Shown in pieces: positions 23,953 through 33,651 of a DNA stretch of 64,000 nucleotides. This DNA is from Anthropogastromicrobium sp963652495 (lineage in GTDB: Bacteria > Bacillota > Clostridia > Lachnospirales > Lachnospiraceae): assembly GCA_963652495.1 (NCBI GenBank), contig CAVJTU010000006.1, forward strand, positions 1 through 64,000, given 5' to 3'. Position 1 is the first letter of the stretch; the number at the start of each line of letters is the position of its first letter. Position numbers and translations under genes: made by a program. The notes below the pieces were generated by a model that was not told the origin of the DNA, did not search any database, and saw nothing but the letters and a program-made list of their open reading frames with translations.

Positions 23953-26870
23953 TCCTCTTTCCCGGCAGCTTTTCTAGGTGCTGCCATTGTTCTTAGTTTC
24001 TCTTTTGATGGATTGCGACGGATGTGTGCCGAATCCGACTCGATATTGTCTGAGTTGGAACGGGCCGAATCTGACTTTTGGATTTGTCCTACCAATTCAA
24101 AAAGGTCATCATCGTCGTCCTTCTCATCTGTGTCAGCGGTATCCTCATCCGCTGGTTCATTGTCTGTTTTTTTATTGACATCACTCTCATTCGCATTATC
24201 GGTATTCACATCATTACCTTCATCGATATTACTTTCATCGATATTACCTTCTTCATTCTCATTTTCAACGTCAGACAGTGCTGTGGGAGATATTTCCTGC
24301 ATTTTAAGCTCTGCCTCGTCAGCCCTGTTTTTCTTCCACAGATGGATCAATGCGGCAATCATGATCAGCAGGATGATGCAGATCAGTGTGCTTGCAAGAC
24401 CCAGATAGAAGCCGTCCGGCGTGTATTCAAGGTGAATGGTATGTGTGCCTTCGGAGATCTCAAAGGAAACGAAGGTGTCCTTGAATCCGGTCATATCAAC
24501 GGTATTTCCATCAACAGTGACGATCCATCCGGTGTCATACGGAATGGTTGTGACCACACGTCCGTCTGCGGAAGCAGTGATAGTCGCATCTACACTTGTA
24601 CTTGTGTATGCAGTAACTTCCATCGGAGACTCATCGAGAATCTCATAGAGTTCTTTTAAGACATCTTCATTCAGGCGGTATGCAGACAGATTTATGATGC
24701 TTGTACTGGATGAATCATCATTTGTAACGCTGAAAGTGGTGCCAGCTGTCTGATAATCAAAGGACATAAAGTAGCTGCGGCTCAAATTGTCAAAAGTCTT
24801 TGAACTGCCGCCGTAGCTGACGCGAAGCTTAGATGGACCAGACTTTGCAGAATAGAAGCTGTAGTAGCCGCCCTCCGTTGTGGTGACGCTCACATTTGTT
24901 GTTCCATTGTTATCTACGGTCAGCGCAACAAACAGATCATCGTCGATTCCAAGTGCATGCACCAGATTGTTCCAATTGACTCCCGGATCGTCTGCATTCA
25001 GTTCCCAGTCCAGTTCCAATGAATCAGAGACAAGGAAACCAAGCGGCAGAGCGTAGGTATTCTTGTACAGATCAACGTTGTCGGTACTCTGATAAAAGCT
25101 TCTTAATTCGGTATCCTCCGGTTTCGCATCGTTATCGGTGTAGATCGAATAGCGGATACCAAGGAGCATATTGGAGGCGGGTGTGGAGCCGGCAGTGCCA
25201 TAAGCGTTTGTCGAAGACTCCAGACCGATCTTCTTATAGAAAGAAGTCAGATGTGCGTAAGCTGTGGAGGAGAAGATCGACGCGGACGGATAGTCTAGCC
25301 ATGCACCATCGTTTTTGGTACGGTTGTTGACCTTCTCTGTACGGTAAAATACAGTATCGTCATCGGCTGCCGCAGCTGCAGTCAGTGTACGAACATTGGC
25401 ATCGTACTCTTTGTAGGTCGTTCTTCCAACAGTTGTAACGCTGGTATAAGACATGTTAATCGTGGACTCGACGGTAATGATGATAAGTGTCACTGCGGCG
25501 AGTGGTATTCGCCAGTGTTTGCCCTTTGTGCGGTACAAGTGAATTAAAATGCCATACAGCATTACAAACAGAATGCTTAAATAGAAGGAAGAGAACAGAT
25601 AATACTGACCGTCACCAGTTCCGGTGTAGGTGTCCTCAAGTTTTTCCGCCAGAATGATAAAAGCTATAACGCCAAGCAGCACGCCAAGATACTGTTTCTT
25701 CGGACGTTCCCTCAAGCCAAGGAAGCCTTTATAACCCATCGCGAGCACAAACAGCACGTAGATAAAGGACTGACGGCAGGGCAGTGAGTTCGGATAATGG
25801 AATCCGTGCCAGATAAAATTCAATACATTTGTGCTGAAACTTAAGTAAAAGAAGATAATCAGGCACAGATATGAGATCTTTTCCTTGAAGGAAATCTTTT
25901 TGTTCATAAAATATAATGGGACAAACAGCAAAATGCCGACACCGCAGTAGATGTTTGGCCAGTGCTTTAAGCCAATTTCTACCTCTACATTAACCAGATG
26001 ACGCGCGATCATGTCATACATGGAAAAGTAAGAAGACCAGTCTTTTGGAAAACTGAAATTGCCGGAGGCGGTGTAAGAGAGCGCTGCGATCTCCGGCAGC
26101 AGGACAACGCCTGCAAGACCACCTGCAAGCAGAGAAAACAGACTGAAGGTTACAATTTTCTTCGGATAATTGAAATTCTTTCCCTTTGCTAAAAACATGC
26201 AGATCACAAAATAGATTACAAGCGTGATGCAGATCATGATCGCAATATAATAATTTGAAAGAATCGCCAGACCAAGGCTGATGCAGTACAGATAACATTT
26301 ATCTTCATTGATCAGACGCTCCAGACCAAGGAAAATGACAGGAAGAAGGAACATACAGTCCAGCCACATAATATTCCAGCTGTAAGCTGCCATATAACCG
26401 CTCATACCATAGAAGATACCAAAAAAAGCGGCGGCAATGCTGTTTGTGTGATTGTGACGGTTTAAGTACCAGGTCATTGTAAGACTAGAAAGTGCCATCT
26501 TTAAGACAATGCCATACGTAATAAATTCAATCACGAGTGAGCTAGGACACAGAAACAAAAACCAGTTCAGCGGGCTGGAAAGATAGTAGGCAAAAATCGC
26601 CATAAAGTTCGTTCCAAGACCGATATCCCATGTGTAAAACAGGCTTTCACCGTTTGAGAGTTTATCTTTTAATTCCTGAAAAAACGGTGCGTATTGATGA
26701 TAGAGATCAGTGCGAAGGAAAGAACGGTCACCAAATGGATAGATTTCTTTTCCGATGAAGATTATGATCATGGACAGGATCGGAATAAAGAAAGCCAGAA
26801 GATATGGCAGATAGTTTTTCCATGTTCGCTTTGCATGCGCCGTCTTTGGCGTGACTTTTTGTAAATTCAT
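23949..26870 (-). CDS. YfhO-family multi-spanning membrane protein (probable GT-C glycosyltransferase)
   Basis: Large polytopic membrane protein (973 aa). The first ~480 residues have about a dozen hydrophobic helices with an extracytoplasmic FGDRSFLRTDLYHQYAPFFQEL-type segment after helix 1 carrying Asp residues, typical of YfhO. A ~370-residue beta-rich outer domain follows, then one more helix (around 830) and a strongly acidic, disordered cytoplasmic tail. In Bacillus subtilis YfhO transfers GlcNAc from a lipid carrier to lipoteichoic acid; a related role in decorating a surface polymer is inferred. The gtrA-like gene 153 bp upstream on the same strand would supply the carrier-flipping step; the carrier-charging GT2 enzyme is not present here. 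Confidence 0.85.
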   Translation of the reverse strand: MNLQKVTPKTAHAKRTWKNYLPYLLAFFIPILSMIIIFIGKEIYPFGDRSFLRTDLYHQYAPFFQELKDKLSNGESLFYTWDIGLGTNFMAIFAYYLSSPLNWFLFLCPSSLVIEFITYGIVLKMALSSLTMTWYLNRHNHTNSIAAAFFGIFYGMSGYMAAYSWNIMWLDCMFLLPVIFLGLERLINEDKCYLYCISLGLAILSNYYIAIMICITLVIYFVICMFLAKGKNFNYPKKIVTFSLFSLLAGGLAGVVLLPEIAALSYTASGNFSFPKDWSSYFSMYDMIARHLVNVEVEIGLKHWPNIYCGVGILLFVPLYFMNKKISFKEKISYLCLIIFFYLSFSTNVLNFIWHGFHYPNSLPCRQSFIYVLFVLAMGYKGFLGLRERPKKQYLGVLLGVIAFIILAEKLEDTYTGTGDGQYYLFSSFYLSILFVMLYGILIHLYRTKGKHWRIPLAAVTLIIITVESTINMSYTSVTTVGRTTYKEYDANVRTLTAAAAADDDTVFYRTEKVNNRTKNDGAWLDYPSASIFSSTAYAHLTSFYKKIGLESSTNAYGTAGSTPASNMLLGIRYSIYTDNDAKPEDTELRSFYQSTDNVDLYKNTYALPLGFLVSDSLELDWELNADDPGVNWNNLVHALGIDDDLFVALTVDNNGTTNVSVTTTEGGYYSFYSAKSGPSKLRVSYGGSSKTFDNLSRSYFMSFDYQTAGTTFSVTNDDSSSTSIINLSAYRLNEDVLKELYEILDESPMEVTAYTSTSVDATITASADGRVVTTIPYDTGWIVTVDGNTVDMTGFKDTFVSFEISEGTHTIHLEYTPDGFYLGLASTLICIILLIMIAALIHLWKKNRADEAELKMQEISPTALSDVENENEEGNIDESNIDEGNDVNTDNANESDVNKKTDNEPADEDTADTDEKDDDDDLFELVGQIQKSDSARSNSDNIESDSAHIRRNPSKEKLRTMAAPRKAAGKEE

Positions 26871-26910
26871 AGCGTGCGAATCCTTTCTTAAAAATATAAC
26901 ATATCATAAC

Positions 26911-26964
26911 TTTATGATACCAGAGTCAAAAGGTCAGAAAGCCTTTTGACCCCAACATCATAAC
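26911..26964. repeat. Short palindromic repeat, family A, copy 3
   Basis: TTATGATACCA, then GTCAAAAGG (26925-26933) paired with CCTTTTGAC (26942-26950) around TCAGAAAG, then CCCAACATCATAA. This is the most compact full copy. It lies between the gtrA-like and yfhO-like genes, inside what would be one transcript. Confidence 0.7.
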
Positions 26965-27023
26965 ATATTGTTCATTATGTGAATCGGTCAATTTCTCCCG
27001 CTCGATCTGTTATGAGTTTTGTC

Positions 27024-27500
27024 TTACTTCTTTTTAAAGACAAGAAGCTTGCTGCCAACGTAGTTGATCAATAAAACAAACACATTAGATAACAGCTTCA
27101 TCGCTGCTTCATTTAAGCCGAGCAGACTGACTGTGATCTCCATAAAAGCAGTGTCGGTGATGAAGGAAAAAAAGCGGCAAGTGATAAATGAAATCAGTTC
27201 CTTTTTCAGGACGGGCATGGACCAGTCATCCGACAGGAATACAAAAATCTTGTTTGTGACATAGGCAAATGCAACAGCGAGTACCCAGGAGATACATTGT
27301 GAGACAAGCACATTGGAAAATGTGCGGACGACAAAGTAACTGACGTAGTTTACCACAGTAGTCAGTACACCGCAGACAAGGTAACTGATGACTTCATAGT
27401 TGCAAAAACGTGACAAAGCAGGATTTTTGGCAGCCCATTTGCAGATCCGAAGGTGTACAACCCACCGGATCAGAGAAAAATTCATGATTTTGTCTTTCAT
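27024..27500 (-). CDS. GtrA-family membrane protein
   Basis: Small membrane protein of the GtrA/GtcA family (158 aa), four hydrophobic helices (YLVCGVLTTVVNYVSYFVV, CISWVLAVAFAYVTNKIFVF, ISFITCRFFSFITDTAFM, LLSNVFVLLINYVGSKLLVF). The motif VNY...AYVTNKIFVF and the final NYVGSKLLVFK are typical. Such proteins are thought to flip undecaprenyl-phosphate-linked sugars. The pairing with the YfhO-like gene downstream matches surface-polymer glycosylation loci. AAAAGGAGC stands about 11 nt before the ATG. Confidence 0.9.
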   Translation of the reverse strand: MKDKIMNFSLIRWVVHLRICKWAAKNPALSRFCNYEVISYLVCGVLTTVVNYVSYFVVRTFSNVLVSQCISWVLAVAFAYVTNKIFVFLSDDWSMPVLKKELISFITCRFFSFITDTAFMEITVSLLGLNEAAMKLLSNVFVLLINYVGSKLLVFKKK

Positions 27501-27575
27501 AATAAGTATTGCTCCTTTTAAAAACTAAAAACTTAGAAACCAAAAGCAAATCTCAATATTTAACAATTGGAATGC

Positions 27576-27604
27576 TTTACAGATGCCTTAATTTCGCGTA
27601 TAAT
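27576..27604 (+). promoter_or_regulatory. Sigma-A promoter of the amidase gene
   Basis: TTTACA at 27576-27581, 17-nt spacer, TATAAT at 27599-27604. A GTCGG...CCGAC stem follows at the predicted start of the transcript. The leader is about 185 nt and the whole gap 27501-27796 carries no other gene. Confidence 0.8.
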
Positions 27605-27796
27605 AGTCGGTGCGTTTGGTTATCCGACCGGCGTAAGTTTGAAAACCACACAACATTCTTATTGTAATATAGGATGAGAAAAAAGTAAATGTTTTTCTTT
27701 ATCGTATTGAGTATAGAGCAATATTGGCATTACAGTTCACGCGAATGGATGTCCGTGGACTGCAGCATTTTTACTGACATTGAAAGGTATTAGGAT

Positions 27797-28840
27797 ATGA
27801 CGGAACAGGAACGCAAAAAAGCATTTGAAAATCAGAGAAAGAATGCACAGAGACGGGCAAAGGAGGCCGATGGCACCTTTGAAATCGAGCAGCGCATTTT
27901 GCGTGAAAAGAAGCTTCGCGAAGCACGGCGCAGGCAAACGCAGATACGCGCATTAAAGCAGCGGCTGATTGCAGAGATTGTATTTGTTGTGATTATCATT
28001 GCTGCAGCGGCTGTCTTTTTCAGAACATGCAGCAATAAAAAGAACAATAAGCCGCAGCAGACTCTTTCGGCACAGACCACTCAGGAAGATGTGACACAGC
28101 TTATTGAATCTGCGAATGAGCCGGAAGAAACAGTGACATCGAAACAGGAGCCGGAAGGTTTTACACAGGCACCGCAGGCAGAAACAGTTGTCGAAACGCA
28201 AGCCCAACAGGCACAGCCTGCAGAGCAAAGTCAGGCAGCGGAGTCTGTGGCAGCGACAGTAAACGCAAATGCGGATGCGGCAGCTGAAAAAGTAATTGAT
28301 CCGTCAGGCATTGTGATTCCGGATTGGATCACAGTCGATTTGATCCATATAAATAGTGTATCAAGACCTGCGATTGCACTTGACACCGTTAACGATATTG
28401 CCATCCATTATGTGGCAAATCCGGGCAGCTCCGCAAAAGCAAACCGTGACTATTTTGATTCGCTGGACAATCCGGCAGTAGAAGGTGCCGGCAGACAGGC
28501 AAGTGCGCATTTGATTGTTGGACTTGAGGGTGAGGTCGTACAGTGCCTTCCGTTAAATGAACTGGCATATGCAGTCCGTTCCAGAAATCCGGATACGATC
28601 TCAATTGAGGTATGTCATCCGGATGAGACGGGAAAATTTTCGGATGTTACATACAATACGCTTGTAAAGCTGACTGCATGGCTGCTGCAGCAAAAGGGAC
28701 TGACACCGGATCACGTCATTCGCCATTATGACTGTGATGGCAAGGCATGCCCGCTTTATTATGTGGAGCATGAGGATGCCTGGAATCAGTTAAAGCAGGA
28801 TATAGCAGATTATTATTATGCGAATCCGAATATTCAGTAA
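27797..28840 (+). CDS. Membrane-anchored N-acetylmuramoyl-L-alanine amidase (amidase_2/PGRP fold)
   Basis: Zinc amidase that would cut the bond between MurNAc and the L-Ala of the stem peptide. Layout: basic coiled N-terminus (1-58), one transmembrane helix (59-75), a Gln/Glu/Ala-rich linker to about 165, and an amidase_2 domain at 175-345. The zinc ligands are His204 (AIHYVAN), His310 (VIRHYDCDGKACP) and Cys318, as in T7 lysozyme-type enzymes. SIEVCHPDETGKF carries the family Glu. Monocistronic by its position between two promoters. Confidence 0.9.
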   Translation: MTEQERKKAFENQRKNAQRRAKEADGTFEIEQRILREKKLREARRRQTQIRALKQRLIAEIVFVVIIIAAAAVFFRTCSNKKNNKPQQTLSAQTTQEDVTQLIESANEPEETVTSKQEPEGFTQAPQAETVVETQAQQAQPAEQSQAAESVAATVNANADAAAEKVIDPSGIVIPDWITVDLIHINSVSRPAIALDTVNDIAIHYVANPGSSAKANRDYFDSLDNPAVEGAGRQASAHLIVGLEGEVVQCLPLNELAYAVRSRNPDTISIEVCHPDETGKFSDVTYNTLVKLTAWLLQQKGLTPDHVIRHYDCDGKACPLYYVEHEDAWNQLKQDIADYYYANPNIQ

Positions 28841-28860
28841 ACTTTCGGGCAACTTTGTAC

Positions 28861-28889
28861 TTTACAACTTTTTTGAAAAGCGGTAGAAT
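28861..28889 (+). promoter_or_regulatory. Promoter and leader hairpin of ackA
   Basis: TTTACA at 28861-28866, 17-nt spacer, TAGAAT at 28884-28889. Just after the predicted start, GTTGC (28901-28905) pairs with GCAAC (28934-28938) with nested GGCA/TGCC pairing, a 5'-end hairpin that may stabilise the message. Confidence 0.7.
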
Positions 28890-28977
28890 AGAATTAGCCT
28901 GTTGCGGTCTGGGCAGGGTCTGCCTCACGGACAGCAACGATACAAACGCTGCATGGGCAGCAGATGGGAGATAAATT

Positions 28978-30168
28978 ATGAAGATATTAGTTATTAACTG
29001 CGGCAGTTCTTCTCTGAAGTATCAGCTGATTGATTCTGAGACAGAGGAGGTACTGGCAAAGGGACTTTGCGAGAGAATTGGTATTGACGGCTCTAAGCTG
29101 ACTCATAAGCCGGCTGGAAAGGATGACTACGTAGTTGAGTCTCCGATGAAGGATCATCAGATCGCTGTAAAGCTGGTTCTGGACGCACTGACCGATAAGG
29201 ATCATGGTGTGATCGCAGATATCAAAGAGATTTCCGCAGTAGGACACCGCGTTCTGCACGCAGGTCAGGTATACAGCGATTCCATCGTTGTAAATGAGGA
29301 TGTTAAGAAGGTCATCAGAGAGTGCTTCGACCTTGGACCTTTGCACAATCCGGCAAACCTGATCGGTATTGAGGCATGTGAGGCAGCTATGCCGGGCGTA
29401 CCGCAGGTAGCAGTATTTGATACCGCATTCGGACAGAGCATGCCAAGAAAGGCCTATCTGTATGCAATTCCATATGAGTACTATGAAAAGTACGGCATCC
29501 GTCGTTACGGCTTCCACGGAACCAGCCACAGCTTCGTTTCCAAGGAGACCATCAAGTTTGCAAATCTGGATCCTGAAAATTGCAAGGTTATCGTTTGTCA
29601 TTTAGGAAACGGTGCAAGTATCTCCGCATCCATCGGCGGCAAGTGCGTAGATACCAGCATGGGTCTGACTCCTCTGGAAGGTCTGATCATGGGTACCAGA
29701 AGCGGTGATGTGGATCCGGCTGTTGTTCAGTATATCTGCAACAAAGAGAATAAGACAGTTGATGAAGTTCTGAATATTTTAAATAAGAAGTCCGGCGTTC
29801 TGGGTATCTCCGGTGTTTCTAGCGATTTCCGTGATATCAAAAAGGCTGAGGATGAAGGAAATGACAGAGCAAAGGCAGCAAACGAGGCATTTATCTATCG
29901 TGTAATCAAGTATATCGGTTCTTATGTTGCTGCTATGAACGGTGTAGATGCAATCGCTTTCACAGCAGGTGTTGGTGAGAATGATGTAAATGCAAGAGAG
30001 AAGATCTTAAGCGGTCTGACTTATCTTGGCATTGAGGTTGACCATGAGGCAAACAAGAAGAGAGGCGAGAATACGATGATCTCTACTCCGGCTTCTAAGG
30101 TTAAGGTTGCTGTTATTCCGACAAACGAAGAGCTGGCAATCGCAAGAGAGACTGTTGCGCTGGTATAA
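28978..30168 (+). CDS. ackA: Acetate kinase
   Basis: Converts acetyl phosphate and ADP to acetate and ATP (reversible), a main energy step in fermentation. ASKHA fold: NCGSSSLKYQL at residues 6-16, GHRVLHAG around 89, FHGTSH and the phosphate-binding HLGNGASISA, and TAGVGEND near the C-terminus. 396 aa, normal. GGGAG stands 8 nt upstream of ATG. The usual partner pta is not adjacent, so phosphotransacetylase must be encoded elsewhere. Ends at a strong terminator. Confidence 0.98.
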   Translation: MKILVINCGSSSLKYQLIDSETEEVLAKGLCERIGIDGSKLTHKPAGKDDYVVESPMKDHQIAVKLVLDALTDKDHGVIADIKEISAVGHRVLHAGQVYSDSIVVNEDVKKVIRECFDLGPLHNPANLIGIEACEAAMPGVPQVAVFDTAFGQSMPRKAYLYAIPYEYYEKYGIRRYGFHGTSHSFVSKETIKFANLDPENCKVIVCHLGNGASISASIGGKCVDTSMGLTPLEGLIMGTRSGDVDPAVVQYICNKENKTVDEVLNILNKKSGVLGISGVSSDFRDIKKAEDEGNDRAKAANEAFIYRVIKYIGSYVAAMNGVDAIAFTAGVGENDVNAREKILSGLTYLGIEVDHEANKKRGENTMISTPASKVKVAVIPTNEELAIARETVALV

Positions 30169-30193
30169 GCCGACACGACAAGCAAACATTAGG

Positions 30194-30225
30194 GCAGCAG
30201 CTGCAAAGGCAGCTGCTGCTTGTTT
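30194..30225 (+). terminator. Terminator of ackA
   Basis: GCAGCAGCTGC (30194-30204) pairs perfectly with GCAGCTGCTGC (30209-30219) around AAAG, followed by TTGTTT. It may be read through, since lepA starts 34 nt later without a visible promoter. Confidence 0.85.
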
Positions 30226-30258
30226 CTATGAACGTTTTACGAAAGGTTGGGTTACAAA

Positions 30259-32073
30259 TTGTCGTTATCAGAACAGAGCAGAATTCGCAATTTCTGTATT
30301 ATTGCGCATATAGACCACGGTAAGTCTACACTGGCAGACCGTATTATTGAAAAAACAGGCCTTTTGACCAGCAGAGAGATGCAGGAGCAGGTTCTGGACA
30401 ATATGGATCTTGAAAGAGAGAGAGGCATAACCATAAAGTCTCAGGCTGTGCGTACCATGTATAAGGCCCAGGATGGAGAGGAGTATATATTTAATCTGAT
30501 TGATACTCCCGGACATGTCGATTTTAATTATGAAGTATCACGAAGCCTTGCCGCATGTGACGGTGCGATTCTGGTAGTCGATGCTGCACAGGGTATTGAG
30601 GCACAGACGTTGGCAAATGTCTATCTGGCACTAGATCACAATCTGGATGTCTTTCCGGTTATCAACAAGATTGACCTGCCGAGTGCAGATCCGGACCGTG
30701 TAGCGGCTGAGATTGAGGATGTCATTGGTATTGAGGCGCAGGATGCGCCGCGCATTTCCGCAAAAAACGGAATCAATATCGAGGCAGTTCTCGAAGAGAT
30801 CGTTCACAAGATTCCAGCACCAAAGGGCGATCCAAATGCACCGCTTAAGGCACTGATTTTTGACTCAAAGTATGATTCTTATCGCGGCGTTATCGTATTC
30901 TGCCGTATCGTGGAAGGCTGTGTCAAAAAGGGCGATAAGATCCGCATGATGGCAACCGGAGCCGTAGAAGAGGTCGTTGAGGTCGGCTATTTCGGTGCAG
31001 GCCAGTTTATTGCATGCAGCGAGCTGTCTGCCGGTATGGTTGGCTACATTACTGCCAGCATCAAAAATGTACGTGAGACACGCGTCGGTGACACGATCAC
31101 AAACAATGACAATCCGGCAGCAGAGCCGCTTCCGGGCTACAAGAAGGTCAATCCGATGGTATACTGTGGTCTGTACCCGGCGGACGGTGCCAAGTATCCG
31201 GATCTTCGTGATGCGCTCGAAAAGCTTCAGTTAAATGATGCCTCCTTGCAGTACGAGCCGGAGACCTCCATCGCACTCGGCTTTGGTTTTCGCTGCGGTT
31301 TCCTTGGCCTTCTTCACTTAGAGATCATTCAGGAGCGTCTCGAAAGAGAGTATAATCTTGATCTTGTTACTACGGCACCGGGCGTTGTCTACCATATTTA
31401 TAAGACAGACGGTACGATGATCGAGCTGACCAACCCGTCTAATATGCCGGATCCGTCTGCCATTGAACATATGGAAGAGCCGGTTGTCTCCGCTGAAATC
31501 ATGGTAACGAGTGAATATATCGGTGCCATCATGGATCTGTGTCAGGAGCGAAGAGGTATCTACCTTGGCATGGAATATATCGAGGAAAATCGTGCTGTAT
31601 TAAAGTATGATCTGCCTTTAAATGAGATTATCTACGATTTCTTTGATGCGCTCAAGTCCCGCTCAAGAGGTTATGCATCCTTTGATTACGAGCTTAAGGG
31701 CTATATGCGCTCCGAGCTTGTTAAGTTAGATATCCTTGTAAATAAGGAAACTGTCGATGCCCTTTCCTTTATTGTATTTGCAGACAGCGCTTACGAGAGA
31801 GGAAGAAAGATGTGTGAAAAGCTCAAGGACGAGATTCCAAGACAGCTCTTTGAGATTCCGATTCAGGCAGCCATCGGCAGCAAGATTATTGCCAGAGAGA
31901 CTGTCCGCGCAATGCGCAAGGATGTCCTTGCAAAATGTTACGGTGGTGATATCAGCCGTAAGAAGAAGCTTCTTGAAAAGCAGAAGGAAGGAAAGAAGCG
32001 TATGCGCATGGTCGGAAACGTAGAGATTCCGCAGAAGGCATTTATGAGCGTGCTCAAGCTCGATGAGGAGTAA
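30259..32073 (+). CDS. lepA: Elongation factor 4 (LepA)
   Basis: Ribosome-associated translational GTPase. G1 AHIDHGKST, G3 DTPGHVDF, G4 NKIDLP and the LepA-specific C-terminal domain ending GNVEIPQKAFMSVLKLDEE are all present. I place the start at the TTG at 30259 (MSLSEQSRIRNF), 12 nt after AAAGG; the in-frame TTG at 30247 abuts that AAAGG and is unlikely. About 604 aa, normal. The stop overlaps the ribosome binding site of hemW, so both genes form one operon, as in many Firmicutes. Confidence 0.97.
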   Translation: MSLSEQSRIRNFCIIAHIDHGKSTLADRIIEKTGLLTSREMQEQVLDNMDLERERGITIKSQAVRTMYKAQDGEEYIFNLIDTPGHVDFNYEVSRSLAACDGAILVVDAAQGIEAQTLANVYLALDHNLDVFPVINKIDLPSADPDRVAAEIEDVIGIEAQDAPRISAKNGINIEAVLEEIVHKIPAPKGDPNAPLKALIFDSKYDSYRGVIVFCRIVEGCVKKGDKIRMMATGAVEEVVEVGYFGAGQFIACSELSAGMVGYITASIKNVRETRVGDTITNNDNPAAEPLPGYKKVNPMVYCGLYPADGAKYPDLRDALEKLQLNDASLQYEPETSIALGFGFRCGFLGLLHLEIIQERLEREYNLDLVTTAPGVVYHIYKTDGTMIELTNPSNMPDPSAIEHMEEPVVSAEIMVTSEYIGAIMDLCQERRGIYLGMEYIEENRAVLKYDLPLNEIIYDFFDALKSRSRGYASFDYELKGYMRSELVKLDILVNKETVDALSFIVFADSAYERGRKMCEKLKDEIPRQLFEIPIQAAIGSKIIARETVRAMRKDVLAKCYGGDISRKKKLLEKQKEGKKRMRMVGNVEIPQKAFMSVLKLDEE

Positions 32074-32077
32074 GATC

Positions 32078-33556
32078 GTGCAGACGCAAAGATCATCGTC
32101 AGAACGCTCAAACCAGTCGGTGGAAAAAAAGTCAGCGGCAAAAAGGGCTCCTCTTGGTCTTTATATTCACATTCCGTTTTGCGTGAGAAAATGCCGCTAT
32201 TGCGATTTTTTATCTGCTCCGGCCTCCGATGAGGTTCGGGCGGCCTACCTTCACAGCCTAAACGGACAGATACGCGCCTTTGGCAGACGCTTACAGGCGG
32301 TTTCTGAGCCGAATGCGAGCGCAAATGACTTAAAAGCAAGTGCGAATACGCGTGCAAATAGAAACACAAATTATGTTGTGGACAGCGTCTTTATCGGAGG
32401 CGGTACGCCATCGTTACTGTCCTCATCTCAGATGACTGCACTGATGGATACCGTGCGGGAATCCTTCGTCTTGTCGCCTGATGCCGAGATCAGTGCAGAG
32501 TGCAATCCGGGCACAGTAAACGAAGAAAAGCTTCGCACTTATAAAAACGCAGGAATCAACCGCCTAAGCATCGGTCTTCAGTCCTCCGACAACGAGGAAC
32601 TGGCACTTTTAGGCCGCATTCACACATGGGAGGAGTTTTTATCTACGTTTGAGCTTGCTCGTCGGATTGGCTTTGACAATATCAACATCGACATAATGGG
32701 TTCCCTTCCGGGTCAGACCCCAGCCTCCTACCAGAAAACACTCGAACGAGTCCTGGCACTTCATCCGGAGCATATCTCCGCATACAGCCTTATCATCGAG
32801 GAAGGCACACCTTTCTTTGAAGAGTATGGCAACGAGGATGCATGCCGCGCTTGTTTGTGTGAAAGTCAAAGTTACTCAGACAAAGTCACTTTGATGGGTG
32901 ATGAATCAAGGGATGACAATTCAAAAGTGCCGGCACGTAAATCTCTCCCATCCGAGGACGAAGTCGTGCAGATGGACGAGCTTACGTGGAAACTGCTTGC
33001 ACAGGCAGGCTACGAGCATTACGAGATTTCAAACTACGCACTTTCCGGCAGATCGTGTAAGCACAACTTGAAATACTGGCATTGCGGCGAGTATCTTGGA
33101 GTCGGAACAGGTGCCGCTTCTTATATAAGAAGAGACAGCGGTTTGCTGCTTCCTCAATCAGCTGCTTTTGGAAAAACTGCACCGAAACGAAATATACAGC
33201 AATCAGACGAAACACCCGGCGACTTTCTTCGTCTAAAGGTTCTTACCGATACAACGAAATTCTCTAAAATAGACTGGGAATCGCCGACAGCTGTCTCCGC
33301 TTGCTTTGTTGAGTGCGAAATACTCACGCGTCAGGAAGAAATGGAAGAAATGGCATTTTTAGGTCTTCGTACAAAAGAGGGCGTTCGGCTGGCTGACTTT
33401 TCGAGTCGCTTTGGAAAGACCTTTGATGAGGTATATGGGGATGTGATTAAGCGGTATACCGCGATGGGGATGATGCAGGCTAGTGACACACATGTGGCGC
33501 TCACACTCAAAGGCATGGAGGTTGCAAATTGGATCATGTCTGATTTCTGCGTGTAA
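32078..33556 (+). CDS. hemW: Radical SAM heme chaperone HemW (coproporphyrinogen oxidase-like)
   Basis: Radical SAM protein related to HemN, thought to insert heme into membrane proteins. Cluster motif CVRKCRYCDF, then GGGTPSLLS and SIGLQS segments of the radical SAM barrel, and a C-terminal HemN-type domain (LGLRTKEGV). I choose the GTG at 32078, which has GAGGAG at 32065-32070 with 7-nt spacing; the ATG at 32063 has no such site. About 492 aa, longer than the usual ~380, because of an insertion rich in charged residues after IIEEGTPFFEEYGNED (roughly residues 265-310) and a longer N-terminus. Confidence 0.93.
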   Translation: MQTQRSSSERSNQSVEKKSAAKRAPLGLYIHIPFCVRKCRYCDFLSAPASDEVRAAYLHSLNGQIRAFGRRLQAVSEPNASANDLKASANTRANRNTNYVVDSVFIGGGTPSLLSSSQMTALMDTVRESFVLSPDAEISAECNPGTVNEEKLRTYKNAGINRLSIGLQSSDNEELALLGRIHTWEEFLSTFELARRIGFDNINIDIMGSLPGQTPASYQKTLERVLALHPEHISAYSLIIEEGTPFFEEYGNEDACRACLCESQSYSDKVTLMGDESRDDNSKVPARKSLPSEDEVVQMDELTWKLLAQAGYEHYEISNYALSGRSCKHNLKYWHCGEYLGVGTGAASYIRRDSGLLLPQSAAFGKTAPKRNIQQSDETPGDFLRLKVLTDTTKFSKIDWESPTAVSACFVECEILTRQEEMEEMAFLGLRTKEGVRLADFSSRFGKTFDEVYGDVIKRYTAMGMMQASDTHVALTLKGMEVANWIMSDFCV

Positions 33557-33618
33557 GCGATTGGCAGTGAATTGTGGTGCGGTTAAAAAATTGAATCGTT
33601 GCTGCAGGTTATTAAATA

Positions 33619-33639
33619 GTGCTGCCGGGAAAGCAGCAC
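33619..33639 (+). promoter_or_regulatory. Hairpin before the small membrane protein gene
   Basis: GTGCTGC (33619-33625) pairs with GCAGCAC (33633-33639), 7-nt loop, no T-run, ending about 8 nt before the AGAGGA site. It could be an attenuated terminator of lepA-hemW or a translational control element. Confidence 0.45.
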
Positions 33640-33651
33640 GGAAAAGAGGAA

